From the NCBI RefSeq assembly GCF_014268745.2, contig NZ_JABWRB020000001.1, forward strand, positions 558,001-622,000: 64,000 nucleotides of DNA. The letters run 5' to 3'. Shown piece by piece: positions 54,101 through 61,328 of the stretch (within the stretch, counting starts at the first letter, position 1; each line of letters opens with the position of its first letter). The position numbers and the translations under genes are program-made. Source of the DNA: Pseudomonas zanjanensis (GTDB taxonomy: Bacteria; Pseudomonadota; Gammaproteobacteria; Pseudomonadales; Pseudomonadaceae). The notes under the pieces were generated by a model, which saw only the letters and a list, made by a program, of their open reading frames with translations, made no database searches and was not told the DNA's origin.

Positions 54101-54727
54101 ACCACACCTTCGCTCGCTGATGCCTTGTCCAGCATGCACAATGAAATTCGTATCGTGCCTAATATGTTGCCACCTGAGCCGTGGGCGCAACTGACCAGCC
54201 GGCGCGGCACGTCCTCCAGGCCTCGGGTGGGTTGGGGGGGAGGAACCAGCCACAGTGGCGATCTGGAGATCATTGCAGACTTGGTTCGCGAGCTGGCCAA
54301 TGAAGTGGACTGGGTGTTCTTCGGTATGTGTCCGGAAGCGCTGCGTCCGTATATTCACGAGTTCCATGCCTCGGTCGGCCTAAACACCTATCCGTTCAAG
54401 CTGGCCAGCTTGAACCTCGACCTGGCCTTGGCGCCACTGGAATTCCATATCTTCAACGACTGCAAGAGCAACCTGCGCTTGCTGGAATACGGTGCCTGTG
54501 GCTACCCGGTCATCTGCACCGATACCAAGGCCTACGACGGTTTCCTGCCTTGTACCAAAGTGCGCAGCAACAGCACCGAAGAATGGATCGCGGCCATCCG
54601 CATGCACCTGGCCGATCCGGACGCCAGCTACCGCATGGGCGATGAACTGCGTGAAGCGGTATTGCGGGACTACATGCTCAGCGGCAAGAACCTGCAGCAT
54701 TGGTTGTGGGGGTGGTTGCCGGATTGA
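51155..54727 (+). CDS. Multi-domain glycosyltransferase, probable flagellin glycosyltransferase
   Basis: A 1190-residue protein made of glycosyltransferase modules. A GT2 domain (about 1–230) has VSIVIPAYN and the metal motif CDDDR. A second, degenerate GT-A-like segment spans about 330–545. A third GT2 domain (about 572–840) begins LISIIMRTGDS and contains ENDWLDELINHAQRPEVAVVG. A C-terminal GT4-type domain (about 862–1190) has FNDCKSNLRLLEYGACGYPV. The start is GTG 51155. Its place between flgL and sugar-nucleotide genes matches the flagellin-glycosylation islands of Pseudomonas, so transfer of a glycan chain to flagellin is the likely role; flagellin itself lies outside the window. Confidence 0.82.
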   Translation: MKSLPLVSIVIPAYNPRFFDQALLSALAQTYENVEIIVCDDSPGDEIRDIVASFKEPAHPVRYLKNRQRLGLQGNLLRCVEEAQGEFIKVLCDDDRLFAPSIAMQAQALMDHADVSVVFALRLLCDAGNFILPSRVDNCRFSPNDALLKGDDMLAIFESTPTNFIGNFSSTLMRRADVLELLPALIQDGAGFVAVLDFALFVCLMRRGNLIALNTVLSVERLYPGRLSKTPEMLKAAKIEWEWLAQMLVARSGEAAPAAGWVRCIDLDKITDEPHAWQELCVTRVLGNRNTVVNGRVGAQSESYADFYREWLAVRRFTKVEQRVMPARIDSWPFRPNIVTVVIDALGDAQALAATLLSIKDQLYPAQAAVVLSDAHCEVDDRVLQLPYQADWPRQLNVIVPQLEGAHWFYLLRAGDVLRNSALLILAERVAGRQGILCIYSDEGALVDGESFEPVFKPDFNLDLMRAYPYVGRTLAFERERFMALGGFESDHGELAPHDLLWRLLEETGPQTVEHIAEIQVESVLSFAQWLSLPEVIDGNARLVGAHLERIGIDHEISPDTLPLINRINYRHGGRPLISIIMRTGDSLTALQRCAESLIERTAYTHYEILIVDSGVRDPAMLDWLENMSQLGASMLRVLRYAGDDSDAAVRNFAAGQARGDYLLLLSPQTVICENDWLDELINHAQRPEVAVVGARILSPQGTIVGGGQVLGLAGPVGTPFYGESAASRGYMQRLHATQNWSSVSSDCLMVRKQVFDELGCLDDASFTFGLSDVDLCLRSSKNGYLVVWTPYATVMKVDPQSTAAQPEETPLVEREREVFYRKWLPQIARDSSYNPALSLGASSFSLEPSLRNNWNPFCTRALPLILGLPVNSTAVGHYRVTAPLAELEAAGRVIARVAYESPSTVEIERLSPDTIVLQGRYSEGAAGDILRMKTYSGALRIFELDDYVVKAPKKNTHARNKPANIEQMLREGIRMCDRVVVTTPSLADALSSMHNEIRIVPNMLPPEPWAQLTSRRGTSSRPRVGWGGGTSHSGDLEIIADLVRELANEVDWVFFGMCPEALRPYIHEFHASVGLNTYPFKLASLNLDLALAPLEFHIFNDCKSNLRLLEYGACGYPVICTDTKAYDGFLPCTKVRSNSTEEWIAAIRMHLADPDASYRMGDELREAVLRDYMLSGKNLQHWLWGWLPD

Positions 54728-54785
54728 TCGTTGCCTTGTGCAGCGTCGACACTCGTGGCGGAGAAACTAGCCACTTCGCCACCAA

Positions 54786-54805
54786 GGCCGCGTGCGGCCG
54801 TTTTT
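54786..54805 (+). terminator. Rho-independent terminator after the first glycosyltransferase gene
   Basis: GGCCGC and GCGGCC pair around a GT loop, followed by GTTTTT. It closes the flgL-side transcript; the 265-bp gap after 54727 then holds the leader of rfbF, with no further gene seen. Confidence 0.8.
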
Positions 54806-54992
54806 GTGATTTCTACTCCTGAAACCGCCCCCGCCAGAGCTGGCGCGTTTCCTGCAAGTCCCCCTCATATCGCCATAAAACGAGCGCTCGCGGCCCGTCG
54901 CAGCGCCCGTACCGGCATTGAAGGTGTAATCCCTGTGCCCGCAAAGCGAAACAACGCTTGCCCAAGCCCGGTGATGAACAAGAGGGGAGACG

Positions 54993-55766
54993 ATGAAGGC
55001 AGTTATCTTGGCAGGTGGTCTCGGCACGCGGATCAGCGAAGAGTCCCACCTCAAGCCCAAGCCGATGATCGAGATCGGCGGCAAGCCAATTCTTTGGCAC
55101 ATCATGAAGCAGTATTCCGCCCACGGAATCCACGACTTCGTGATCTGCCTGGGCTACAAGGGCTATGCCATCAAGGATTTCTTCGCCAATTACTTCCTGC
55201 ACACCTCTGACGTCACCTTCGATATGTGCAACAACCGCATGGACGTTCATCAGAACTACAGCGAGCCGTGGCGCGTGACATTGATCGACACCGGTGAGGA
55301 CACCATGACCGGTGGGCGTCTGCGTCGGGCGGCACGTTACCTGGAAAATGAAGAGGCGTTCTGCTTCACCTATGGTGATGGCGTGTCGGACCTCAATATT
55401 GGCGCGCTCGTGGATTTTCATTTGTCTCACGGCAAGCTTGCCACCGTGACGGCAGTCCAGCCCCCCGGGCGTTACGGTGCGTTGGAGCGCGACGGCGATA
55501 GCGTTCTGGGTTTCACTGAAAAACCTCGAGGTGACGGTGGCTGGATAAATGGGGGCTTCTTTGTGCTCTCGCCAAAAGTCTTGCCTTTTATCACCGATGA
55601 CCAAACGTCCTGGGAGGCTGAGCCGCTGGCTGCGTTGGCGAGCGAGCAGCAGCTCCAGGCGTTCCAGCACGATGGTTTCTGGCATCCAATGGACACCCTG
55701 CGGGATAAAAACCACCTCGAAGCCCTGTGGCAAAGCGGCGAGGCCCCATGGAAACAATGGTCTTGA
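54993..55766 (+). CDS. rfbF: Glucose-1-phosphate cytidylyltransferase
   Basis: A 257-residue nucleotidyltransferase. LAGGLGTRISEESHLKPKPM near residues 6–25 is the nucleotide-binding motif, and GRYGALERDGD plus KPRGDGGWINGGFFVL match RfbF (DdhA) proteins. It makes CDP-glucose from CTP and glucose-1-phosphate. It is the first gene of the overlapping sugar operon; GAGGGGAGACG precedes ATG 54993, and its 3' end overlaps rfbG by 19 bp. Confidence 0.93.
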   Translation: MKAVILAGGLGTRISEESHLKPKPMIEIGGKPILWHIMKQYSAHGIHDFVICLGYKGYAIKDFFANYFLHTSDVTFDMCNNRMDVHQNYSEPWRVTLIDTGEDTMTGGRLRRAARYLENEEAFCFTYGDGVSDLNIGALVDFHLSHGKLATVTAVQPPGRYGALERDGDSVLGFTEKPRGDGGWINGGFFVLSPKVLPFITDDQTSWEAEPLAALASEQQLQAFQHDGFWHPMDTLRDKNHLEALWQSGEAPWKQWS

Positions 55767-56830
55767 ATCCGGAGTTCTGGCGTGGCAAGCGCGTACTGGT
55801 CACCGGCCATACCGGCTTCAAGGGCAGTTGGCTGACGCTGTGGTTGCAAAGCCTGGGGGCCAAGGTCAGTGGCTTTTCCCTTGACCCGGCCACCCAGCCA
55901 AACCTGTTCGAGCTGGCCCGCGTGGGCGAGGGCATCGATGACCGGCGCGGTGATTTGCGCGACCTCGGCGCCTTGCTGGAATTGCTGGCGGACGTGCAGC
56001 CGGAGATCGTCCTGCATCTGGCGGCGCAGCCGTTGGTGCGCGAAGGTTATCGCGACCCGTTGGGCACGTATTCCAGCAACGTCATGGGCACGCTCAACCT
56101 GCTGGAAGCGGTTCGCCAAGTGGGTGGGGTCAAGGCGTGTGTACTGGTTACCACTGATAAGGTCTACGCCAATCAGGAATGGTTATGGCCCTACCGCGAA
56201 AACGAGCCTTTGGGCGGTCACGATCCCTATAGCAGCAGCAAGGCCTGCTGCGAATTGCTGGCGCAGTCTTATGCCGCCTCATTCTTCTCGGCTGAGCGCT
56301 ATGCCGAGCATGGCCTGGCGCTGGCGACGGCACGGGCCGGCAACGTGCTGGGTGGCGGTGATTTCGCTCCCGAGCGCCTGATTCCCGACGTGCTTAAAGC
56401 GTGGTCGGCAGACGAGCCGGTGACGCTGCGTTATCCACAGGCCGTGCGTCCGTGGCAGCACGCCCTGGAACCGTTGGCCGGTTATCTGCAATTGGCCGAG
56501 TGTCTGTATCAGCAGGGGCCGGAGTTCGCCGGTGCCTGGAATTTCGGTCCAAGTGAAGCCGACATGTGCAGCGTCGGTGAAGTCGTCCAGCTGTTGGCTG
56601 AGCGCTGGCCGCAAGCGCCGGGCCTGCGCATCGAACCGAGCGATTTGCATGAGGCCGGCCTGTTGCGCCTGGACAGCAGCCGCGCCCGGCAGTTGCTTGG
56701 CTGGCAGCCGCGCTGGTCGTTGCAGCAATGCCTGGCCCAGACCCTGGATTGGCATTTGGCGTGGCAGAACGGTGATGACATGCGTCAAGTCACCCTCGGT
56801 CAACTGAACCTGTATCGAGGCGCGTTGTGA
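55748..56830 (+). CDS. rfbG: CDP-glucose 4,6-dehydratase
   Basis: A 360-residue short-chain dehydrogenase of the extended type. The NAD motif is VTGHTGFKGSW and the catalytic YxxxK is in DPYSSSKACCE. RfbG converts CDP-glucose to CDP-4-keto-6-deoxyglucose. ATG 55748 has GAGG 4 bp upstream; ATG 55757 is an alternative. It overlaps rfbF by 19 bp and the next gene by 4 bp (GTGA). Confidence 0.93.
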   Translation: METMVLNPEFWRGKRVLVTGHTGFKGSWLTLWLQSLGAKVSGFSLDPATQPNLFELARVGEGIDDRRGDLRDLGALLELLADVQPEIVLHLAAQPLVREGYRDPLGTYSSNVMGTLNLLEAVRQVGGVKACVLVTTDKVYANQEWLWPYRENEPLGGHDPYSSSKACCELLAQSYAASFFSAERYAEHGLALATARAGNVLGGGDFAPERLIPDVLKAWSADEPVTLRYPQAVRPWQHALEPLAGYLQLAECLYQQGPEFAGAWNFGPSEADMCSVGEVVQLLAERWPQAPGLRIEPSDLHEAGLLRLDSSRARQLLGWQPRWSLQQCLAQTLDWHLAWQNGDDMRQVTLGQLNLYRGAL

Positions 56831-57387
56831 GCGAGTTTTCCTTGAAGGCATTGCCGCTGGCCGATCTGTTCAGCGTCCAGCACAAACGCTTCGAAGACCA
56901 GCGCGGGCATTTCGCCCGGCTGTTCTGCGAAGGCAGCCTGAGCGCATTCGGCCAGCCGTTCCATATTCGTCAGATCAACCACTCCTGCACACGTGAGCGC
57001 GGTAGCGTGCGCGGGTTGCATTATCAGAACGCGGCGCAGCCGGAAGCCAAGCTGATCACGTGCTTGCGTGGCGAAGTATGGGATGTGGCGGTGGATTTGC
57101 GTCCCGATTCCGAGACCTTCCTGCATTGGCATGCCGAGCACCTGAAGGCCGGCGATGGCCGCAGCCTGTTGATCCCGGCGGGGTTCGCCCATGGGTTCCA
57201 GACCCTCACCGGCGACGCGGAGCTGCTTTACTTGCACAGTGCCGACTACGCTCCCGAGCACGAGGGTGGCCTGTCGGTGAATGATCCGCGGCTGGCAATT
57301 GCCTGGCCGCTGCCTGTCAATAATCTGTCGAGTCGGGACAGCAACCATCCCTTGCTCGACGAGCGTTTCGCTGGAGTGCGTCTATGA
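56827..57387 (+). CDS. dTDP-4-dehydrorhamnose 3,5-epimerase family protein
   Basis: A 186-residue RmlC-type cupin. RGSVRGLHYQ carries the catalytic histidine, LYLHSADYAPEHE the catalytic tyrosine region, and NDPRLAIAWPL the conserved ending. The family inverts C3, C5 or both of 4-keto-6-deoxyhexoses. Next to rfbF and rfbG its substrate is presumably the CDP-linked keto sugar, although RmlC itself uses dTDP. The start is GTG 56827, overlapping the rfbG stop. Confidence 0.88.
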   Translation: MSEFSLKALPLADLFSVQHKRFEDQRGHFARLFCEGSLSAFGQPFHIRQINHSCTRERGSVRGLHYQNAAQPEAKLITCLRGEVWDVAVDLRPDSETFLHWHAEHLKAGDGRSLLIPAGFAHGFQTLTGDAELLYLHSADYAPEHEGGLSVNDPRLAIAWPLPVNNLSSRDSNHPLLDERFAGVRL

Positions 57388-58610
57388 ACTGCCGAGGTTG
57401 TGGGACTGCCCTGGCTTTGCCTTTGATCGATCTCGGTACTTCGCCGCCATCCAACGCTTATGTGCGGGCCGACCAATTGGACCAGGCCGAGCAGTGGGTG
57501 CCGCTCAAGGTCGCGGTATGCCAGCAATGCTGGTTGGTGCAGACCGAGGATTATACCCGCGCGGACACATTGTTCGACGCCGAGTATGCCTATTTCAGTT
57601 CTTTTTCCAGCACCTGGCTGGCCCACGCCGAGCGCTACGTTGCCGAGATGGTCGAGCGCTTCGACCTGAGTGCTGACAGTCGCGTGGTGGAAATTGCCGC
57701 CAACGATGGCTATCTGTTGCAGTACGTGGCCAAGCGCGGTATTCCGTGTCTGGGCGTCGAGCCGACACGCAGCACCGCAGAGGCCGCCCGTGCCAAAGGC
57801 CTGGAGATCCGCGAGTTGTTCTTTGGTCGCGAAACGGCCACGCAACTGATCGGCGAAGGCTGGGCAGCGGATTTGATGGCGGCCAATAACGTATTGGCCC
57901 ACGTGCCGGACATCAATGATTTCCTCGCCGGCTTTGCCACTCTGCTCAAGCCAACCGGTGTCGCCACGTTCGAGTTTCCGCAACTGCTCACATTGATGGC
58001 CGGGCAGCAGTTCGACACGCTGTACCACGAACATTTTTCCTACTTGTCGCTGACGTCCGTGCAGACCCTGTGCGAGCGCAATGGGCTTGAAGTATTCGAT
58101 GTTAGCCAACTGTCGACCCACGGCGGCTCGTTGCGAGTCTTCGTCCAGCGGATTGATGGAGTCCGGCGTCCGGTCCAATCTTCAGTGCAACAACAATTGC
58201 AGGCCGAACGGGAGGCAGGCGTGAAAACCGCCGCCTACTACGCCACCCTGGCGCCAGCCGCCGAAGCGATCAAGCATGGCTTGCTACGCTTTTTGCTACA
58301 GGCCAAGGCCGATGGCAAGCGTGTGGTCGGTTATGGCGCGGCCGCCAAGGGCAACACCTTGCTCAACTACGCCGGGGTCAAGCCTGACTTGCTGGCGTGG
58401 GTGGCGGACGCCAATCCGCACAAGCAGGGTAAGTATTTGCCGGGCAGTCGGATTCCTATTGTGTCGCCTGAGCGTATCGCAATAGAGAAACCCGACTACG
58501 TGCTCGTCCTGCCCTGGAATTTGCTGAGCGAAGTCAGCCAGCAGCTGGTTGAGGTTCGTCAATGGGGTGGGCAATTCGTCATCGCGGTGCCTGAGTTGAC
58601 GCTGCTATGA
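57384..58610 (+). CDS. Sugar C-methyltransferase, zinc-containing class I SAM type
   Basis: A 408-residue three-domain enzyme. An N-terminal zinc-binding domain has Cys3, Cys6, and CQQC near residues 46–49. The Rossmann domain has VVEIAANDGYLLQ (SAM motif I). The motif LYHEHFSYLSL is characteristic of the 3-C-methyltransferases of branched deoxysugars (TcaB9, TylCIII, NovU group). A C-terminal domain follows (GYGAAAKGNTLLNY, VADANPHKQGKYLPGS). It should methylate C3 of the 4-keto-6-deoxyhexose. ATG 57384 overlaps the preceding stop (ATGA). Confidence 0.85.
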   Translation: MNCRGCGTALALPLIDLGTSPPSNAYVRADQLDQAEQWVPLKVAVCQQCWLVQTEDYTRADTLFDAEYAYFSSFSSTWLAHAERYVAEMVERFDLSADSRVVEIAANDGYLLQYVAKRGIPCLGVEPTRSTAEAARAKGLEIRELFFGRETATQLIGEGWAADLMAANNVLAHVPDINDFLAGFATLLKPTGVATFEFPQLLTLMAGQQFDTLYHEHFSYLSLTSVQTLCERNGLEVFDVSQLSTHGGSLRVFVQRIDGVRRPVQSSVQQQLQAEREAGVKTAAYYATLAPAAEAIKHGLLRFLLQAKADGKRVVGYGAAAKGNTLLNYAGVKPDLLAWVADANPHKQGKYLPGSRIPIVSPERIAIEKPDYVLVLPWNLLSEVSQQLVEVRQWGGQFVIAVPELTLL

Positions 58611-59464
58611 AAGTTTTAGTAACTGGCGCCACCGGGTTTGTAGGCCGTCATCTGGTCGCGGCCTTGCTCGCTCGCGGGTGTCAGGTCCGGGCGGTTGCGC
58701 GCCGGGAAGAGCCGGCCAGGGAATTGCCCTGGTTCGACCAGGTTGAATTCGTCGCGGCCGATGTCTACGCAGAAGCGCTGGACGTTGTTGCATTGGTGGA
58801 GGATGTCGATGCCTTGGCGCATCTGGCGTGGCCGGGGCTGCCGAACTACCAGGCCCTGTTTCATTTCGAACATAACTTGATGGCCGATTATCAGTTCATC
58901 AAAGAGGCTGTCGTGGCGGGTGTGGGACAGGTGCTGGTCACAGGTACCTGTTTCGAGTACGGCCTGCAGAGCGGACCGCTCGATGAGCAGACTGCGCCGC
59001 AACCGGCCAACCCTTACGGCTTGGCGAAAAATACCTTGCGCCTGTTTCTTGAACACCTGCAGCGCGAGCACCCGTTTACCTTGCAGTGGGCACGTTTGTT
59101 CTATTTGTACGGCACCGGTCAGAACCCCACCAGCCTGCTCGCGGCGCTGGACCGGGCCATCGATACCCAGGCGCCAGTATTCGATATGTCGGGGGGCGAG
59201 CAATTGCGCGATTACCTGGCAATCGAAACAGCGAGTGCTTATCTGGCGGGGCTGCTGTCGCAGCGCGAATTCAATGGGGTCGTCAATTGCTCAAGTGGTG
59301 AACCGGTGTCGGTTCGCGCGCTGGTAGAAGCACGGCTGCGCGAGCGTGGCGCGGCCATTCGCCTGAACCTGGGCCACTATCCCTATCCGACTCACGAACC
59401 CATGGCGTTCTGGGGCGTGGCCGAACGTTTGCAAACCTTGTTGGGAGCCGAACATGACGCTTGA
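58607..59464 (+). CDS. NAD-dependent epimerase/dehydratase, probable sugar 4-ketoreductase
   Basis: A 285-residue extended SDR. GATGFVGRHL at residues 7–16 binds the cofactor and NPYGLAKNTL holds the catalytic YxxxK; the usual threonine or serine is in VTGTCFEYG. In its place after the C-methyltransferase it probably reduces the 4-keto group to give the finished hexose. It overlaps both neighbours (ATGA at its start, 11 bp with the next gene). Confidence 0.83.
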   Translation: MKVLVTGATGFVGRHLVAALLARGCQVRAVARREEPARELPWFDQVEFVAADVYAEALDVVALVEDVDALAHLAWPGLPNYQALFHFEHNLMADYQFIKEAVVAGVGQVLVTGTCFEYGLQSGPLDEQTAPQPANPYGLAKNTLRLFLEHLQREHPFTLQWARLFYLYGTGQNPTSLLAALDRAIDTQAPVFDMSGGEQLRDYLAIETASAYLAGLLSQREFNGVVNCSSGEPVSVRALVEARLRERGAAIRLNLGHYPYPTHEPMAFWGVAERLQTLLGAEHDA

Positions 59465-60524
59465 GCTGTACCGGGCCACCGGCCTTCCGGTTCTGCAGAA
59501 CCGTACCTTCGCCGATGAGCAGTCAGCCAAAACCTCGGCGAGTGCCGACATGGTGTTGGTCCAGGACGAAGTGAGCGGGTTGGTTTTCAACCAGGCGTTC
59601 GATGCCGACAAGCTCAGCTATGACAGCGACTACCAGAATGAACAGGCCCATTCCGGTCAGTTTCAGAAGCATCTTGCTGACGTGGAAGGCATCATCGCCC
59701 GGCATTTCAGCGGCCAGGAATTGATCGAGGTCGGTTGCGGCAAAGGCTATTTCCTGGAGCTGCTCAAGGAGTGTGGTTACGCGATCACGGGTATCGACCC
59801 GGCCTATGAGGGCAATAACGCAGATGTCATCAAGGCGCCGTTTACCCGTGACCTCGGGCTTTCGGCTGACGCGGTCGTGCTGCGTCATGTGCTGGAGCAT
59901 ATTCAGGATCCGGTGGCTTTCCTCGCCGAAATCTCAGCGGCCAACCAGGGCGGACAGATTTACATCGAAGTGCCGTGCCTGGACTGGATCCTGGAGCATC
60001 GAGCCTGGTTCGACCTGTTCTACGAACACGTCAATTATTTCCGCCTTGACGATCTGCGGCGGATGTTCGGCACGGTGCATGAGGCGGGGCATCTGTTTGG
60101 CGGTCAGTACCTGTACATCGTTGCCGATCTGGCCACGTTGCGCCTGAAGCCAGAACGGCCCGTTCCAGCCTTGCAAATGCCCGATGGATTCACCGCCAGC
60201 CTCGGTCATGCCGTGCAGATCGTCCAGGCTGCGCCGCAACAAGGCTCGGCGATCTGGGGGGCTTCCTCCAAGGGCGTGATCTATTCGCTATTCCTGCAAC
60301 GAGCCGGTGTTGCAGTGGACTGCGTGGTGGATATCAACCCGGCCAAGCAGGGGCGGTATCTGCCGTTGTCGGGCGCTCGGGTATCTTCGCCGCAAGAAGC
60401 TATGAATGCGCTGCCCGAAGGCGCCAACCTGTTCGTAATGAACTCCAATTACCTCGAAGAGATCAAGCGGATGACGGGTGGGCGCTACGTCTACCACGCC
60501 GTTGACAGCGCTTCGTTCCAATAA
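59454..60524 (+). CDS. Class I SAM-dependent methyltransferase with sugar-C-methyltransferase-like C-terminus
   Basis: A 356-residue protein. SAM motif I is LIEVGCGKGYFLELL at about residues 88–102, and FYEHVNYFRLDDL is the equivalent of the YHEHFSY motif of the 57384 enzyme. The C-terminal part (IWGASSKGVIYSLF, VDINPAKQGRYLPLSG) matches the C-terminal domain of that enzyme too, but the zinc domain is absent. The two may be paralogues that modify different positions or substrates. It overlaps the SDR gene by 11 bp. Confidence 0.8.
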   Translation: MTLELYRATGLPVLQNRTFADEQSAKTSASADMVLVQDEVSGLVFNQAFDADKLSYDSDYQNEQAHSGQFQKHLADVEGIIARHFSGQELIEVGCGKGYFLELLKECGYAITGIDPAYEGNNADVIKAPFTRDLGLSADAVVLRHVLEHIQDPVAFLAEISAANQGGQIYIEVPCLDWILEHRAWFDLFYEHVNYFRLDDLRRMFGTVHEAGHLFGGQYLYIVADLATLRLKPERPVPALQMPDGFTASLGHAVQIVQAAPQQGSAIWGASSKGVIYSLFLQRAGVAVDCVVDINPAKQGRYLPLSGARVSSPQEAMNALPEGANLFVMNSNYLEEIKRMTGGRYVYHAVDSASFQ

Positions 60525-60540
60525 CCACGAGATTCGAAAA

Positions 60541-61278
60541 ATGACCGACAACACTATCCATAAAGCCTTCGAAGCCCAATGCCAGACCGAAATCGCCGGT
60601 CAGGGCCAAGATCAGAAACTCGTCGGCTTGGCCAAGGCGTTTTTCAACGAATCGGCCCGCCACAAGTACAGCTACCATTTTTCATGGATGGGGCGACCGA
60701 TCATCCAACTGCCGCAGGACATGATGGCCATGCAGGAATTGATCTGGCAGATCAAGCCTGACCTGATCATCGAATGCGGTATCGCCCATGGCGGTTCGAT
60801 CATTTATTACGCTTCGTTGCTGGAGTTGCAGGGCCACGGCGAAGTGCTGGGCATCGACCTGGATATTCGTCCCCATAACCGCGAAGCCATCGAGAGCCAT
60901 CCGATGAGTAAACGCATCTCAATGATCGAGGGTTCGAGCATCGATCCGGCCATCGCCGAGCAGGTCCATGCGGCGGCGAAAGGTAAAAAGGTCATTTTGG
61001 TTCTCGACTCCAACCACACCCATGACCATGTCCTCGAAGAGCTGCGCCTGTACGCGCCGCTGGTTTCGGTGGGCAGCTATTGCGTGGTGATGGACACCGT
61101 GGTCGAAGACATGCCAGCGGACTTTTTCCCGGATCGCCCATGGGGCCCTGGCGATAACCCGAAAACCGCCGTGTGGAAATACCTTGAGGAAAACGCTGAT
61201 TTTGAAATTGACCAGCAATTGCAGAACAAGCTGCTGATCACCGTTGCTCCAGACGGTTATCTGCGTCGGGTTCGTTAA
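60541..61278 (+). CDS. Cephalosporin-hydroxylase/CmcI family protein, probable sugar O-methyltransferase
   Basis: A 245-residue SAM-fold protein. ECGIAHGGSIIYYAS is the SAM-binding loop and LDSNHTHDHVLEEL the metal-binding region of the CmcI/RmtA family (PF04989). Members include the rhamnosyl O-methyltransferases of mycobacteria, so O-methylation of the glycan sugar is more likely here than antibiotic hydroxylation. ATG 60541 lies 16 bp after the preceding stop; an in-frame ATG at 60478 would overlap that gene and lacks a better site. Confidence 0.8.
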   Translation: MTDNTIHKAFEAQCQTEIAGQGQDQKLVGLAKAFFNESARHKYSYHFSWMGRPIIQLPQDMMAMQELIWQIKPDLIIECGIAHGGSIIYYASLLELQGHGEVLGIDLDIRPHNREAIESHPMSKRISMIEGSSIDPAIAEQVHAAAKGKKVILVLDSNHTHDHVLEELRLYAPLVSVGSYCVVMDTVVEDMPADFFPDRPWGPGDNPKTAVWKYLEENADFEIDQQLQNKLLITVAPDGYLRRVR

Positions 61279-61328
61279 TCCATCCGTTTCAAGTCATTGG
61301 CGTCTGGCAGGTTGTGGGGACAGGAAAT

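Noticed and set aside
54728..54992. Possible small gene between the first glycosyltransferase and rfbF
   Set aside because: The open frame here (from 54731) runs into rfbF out of frame, lacks a ribosome-binding site and includes the terminator stem.
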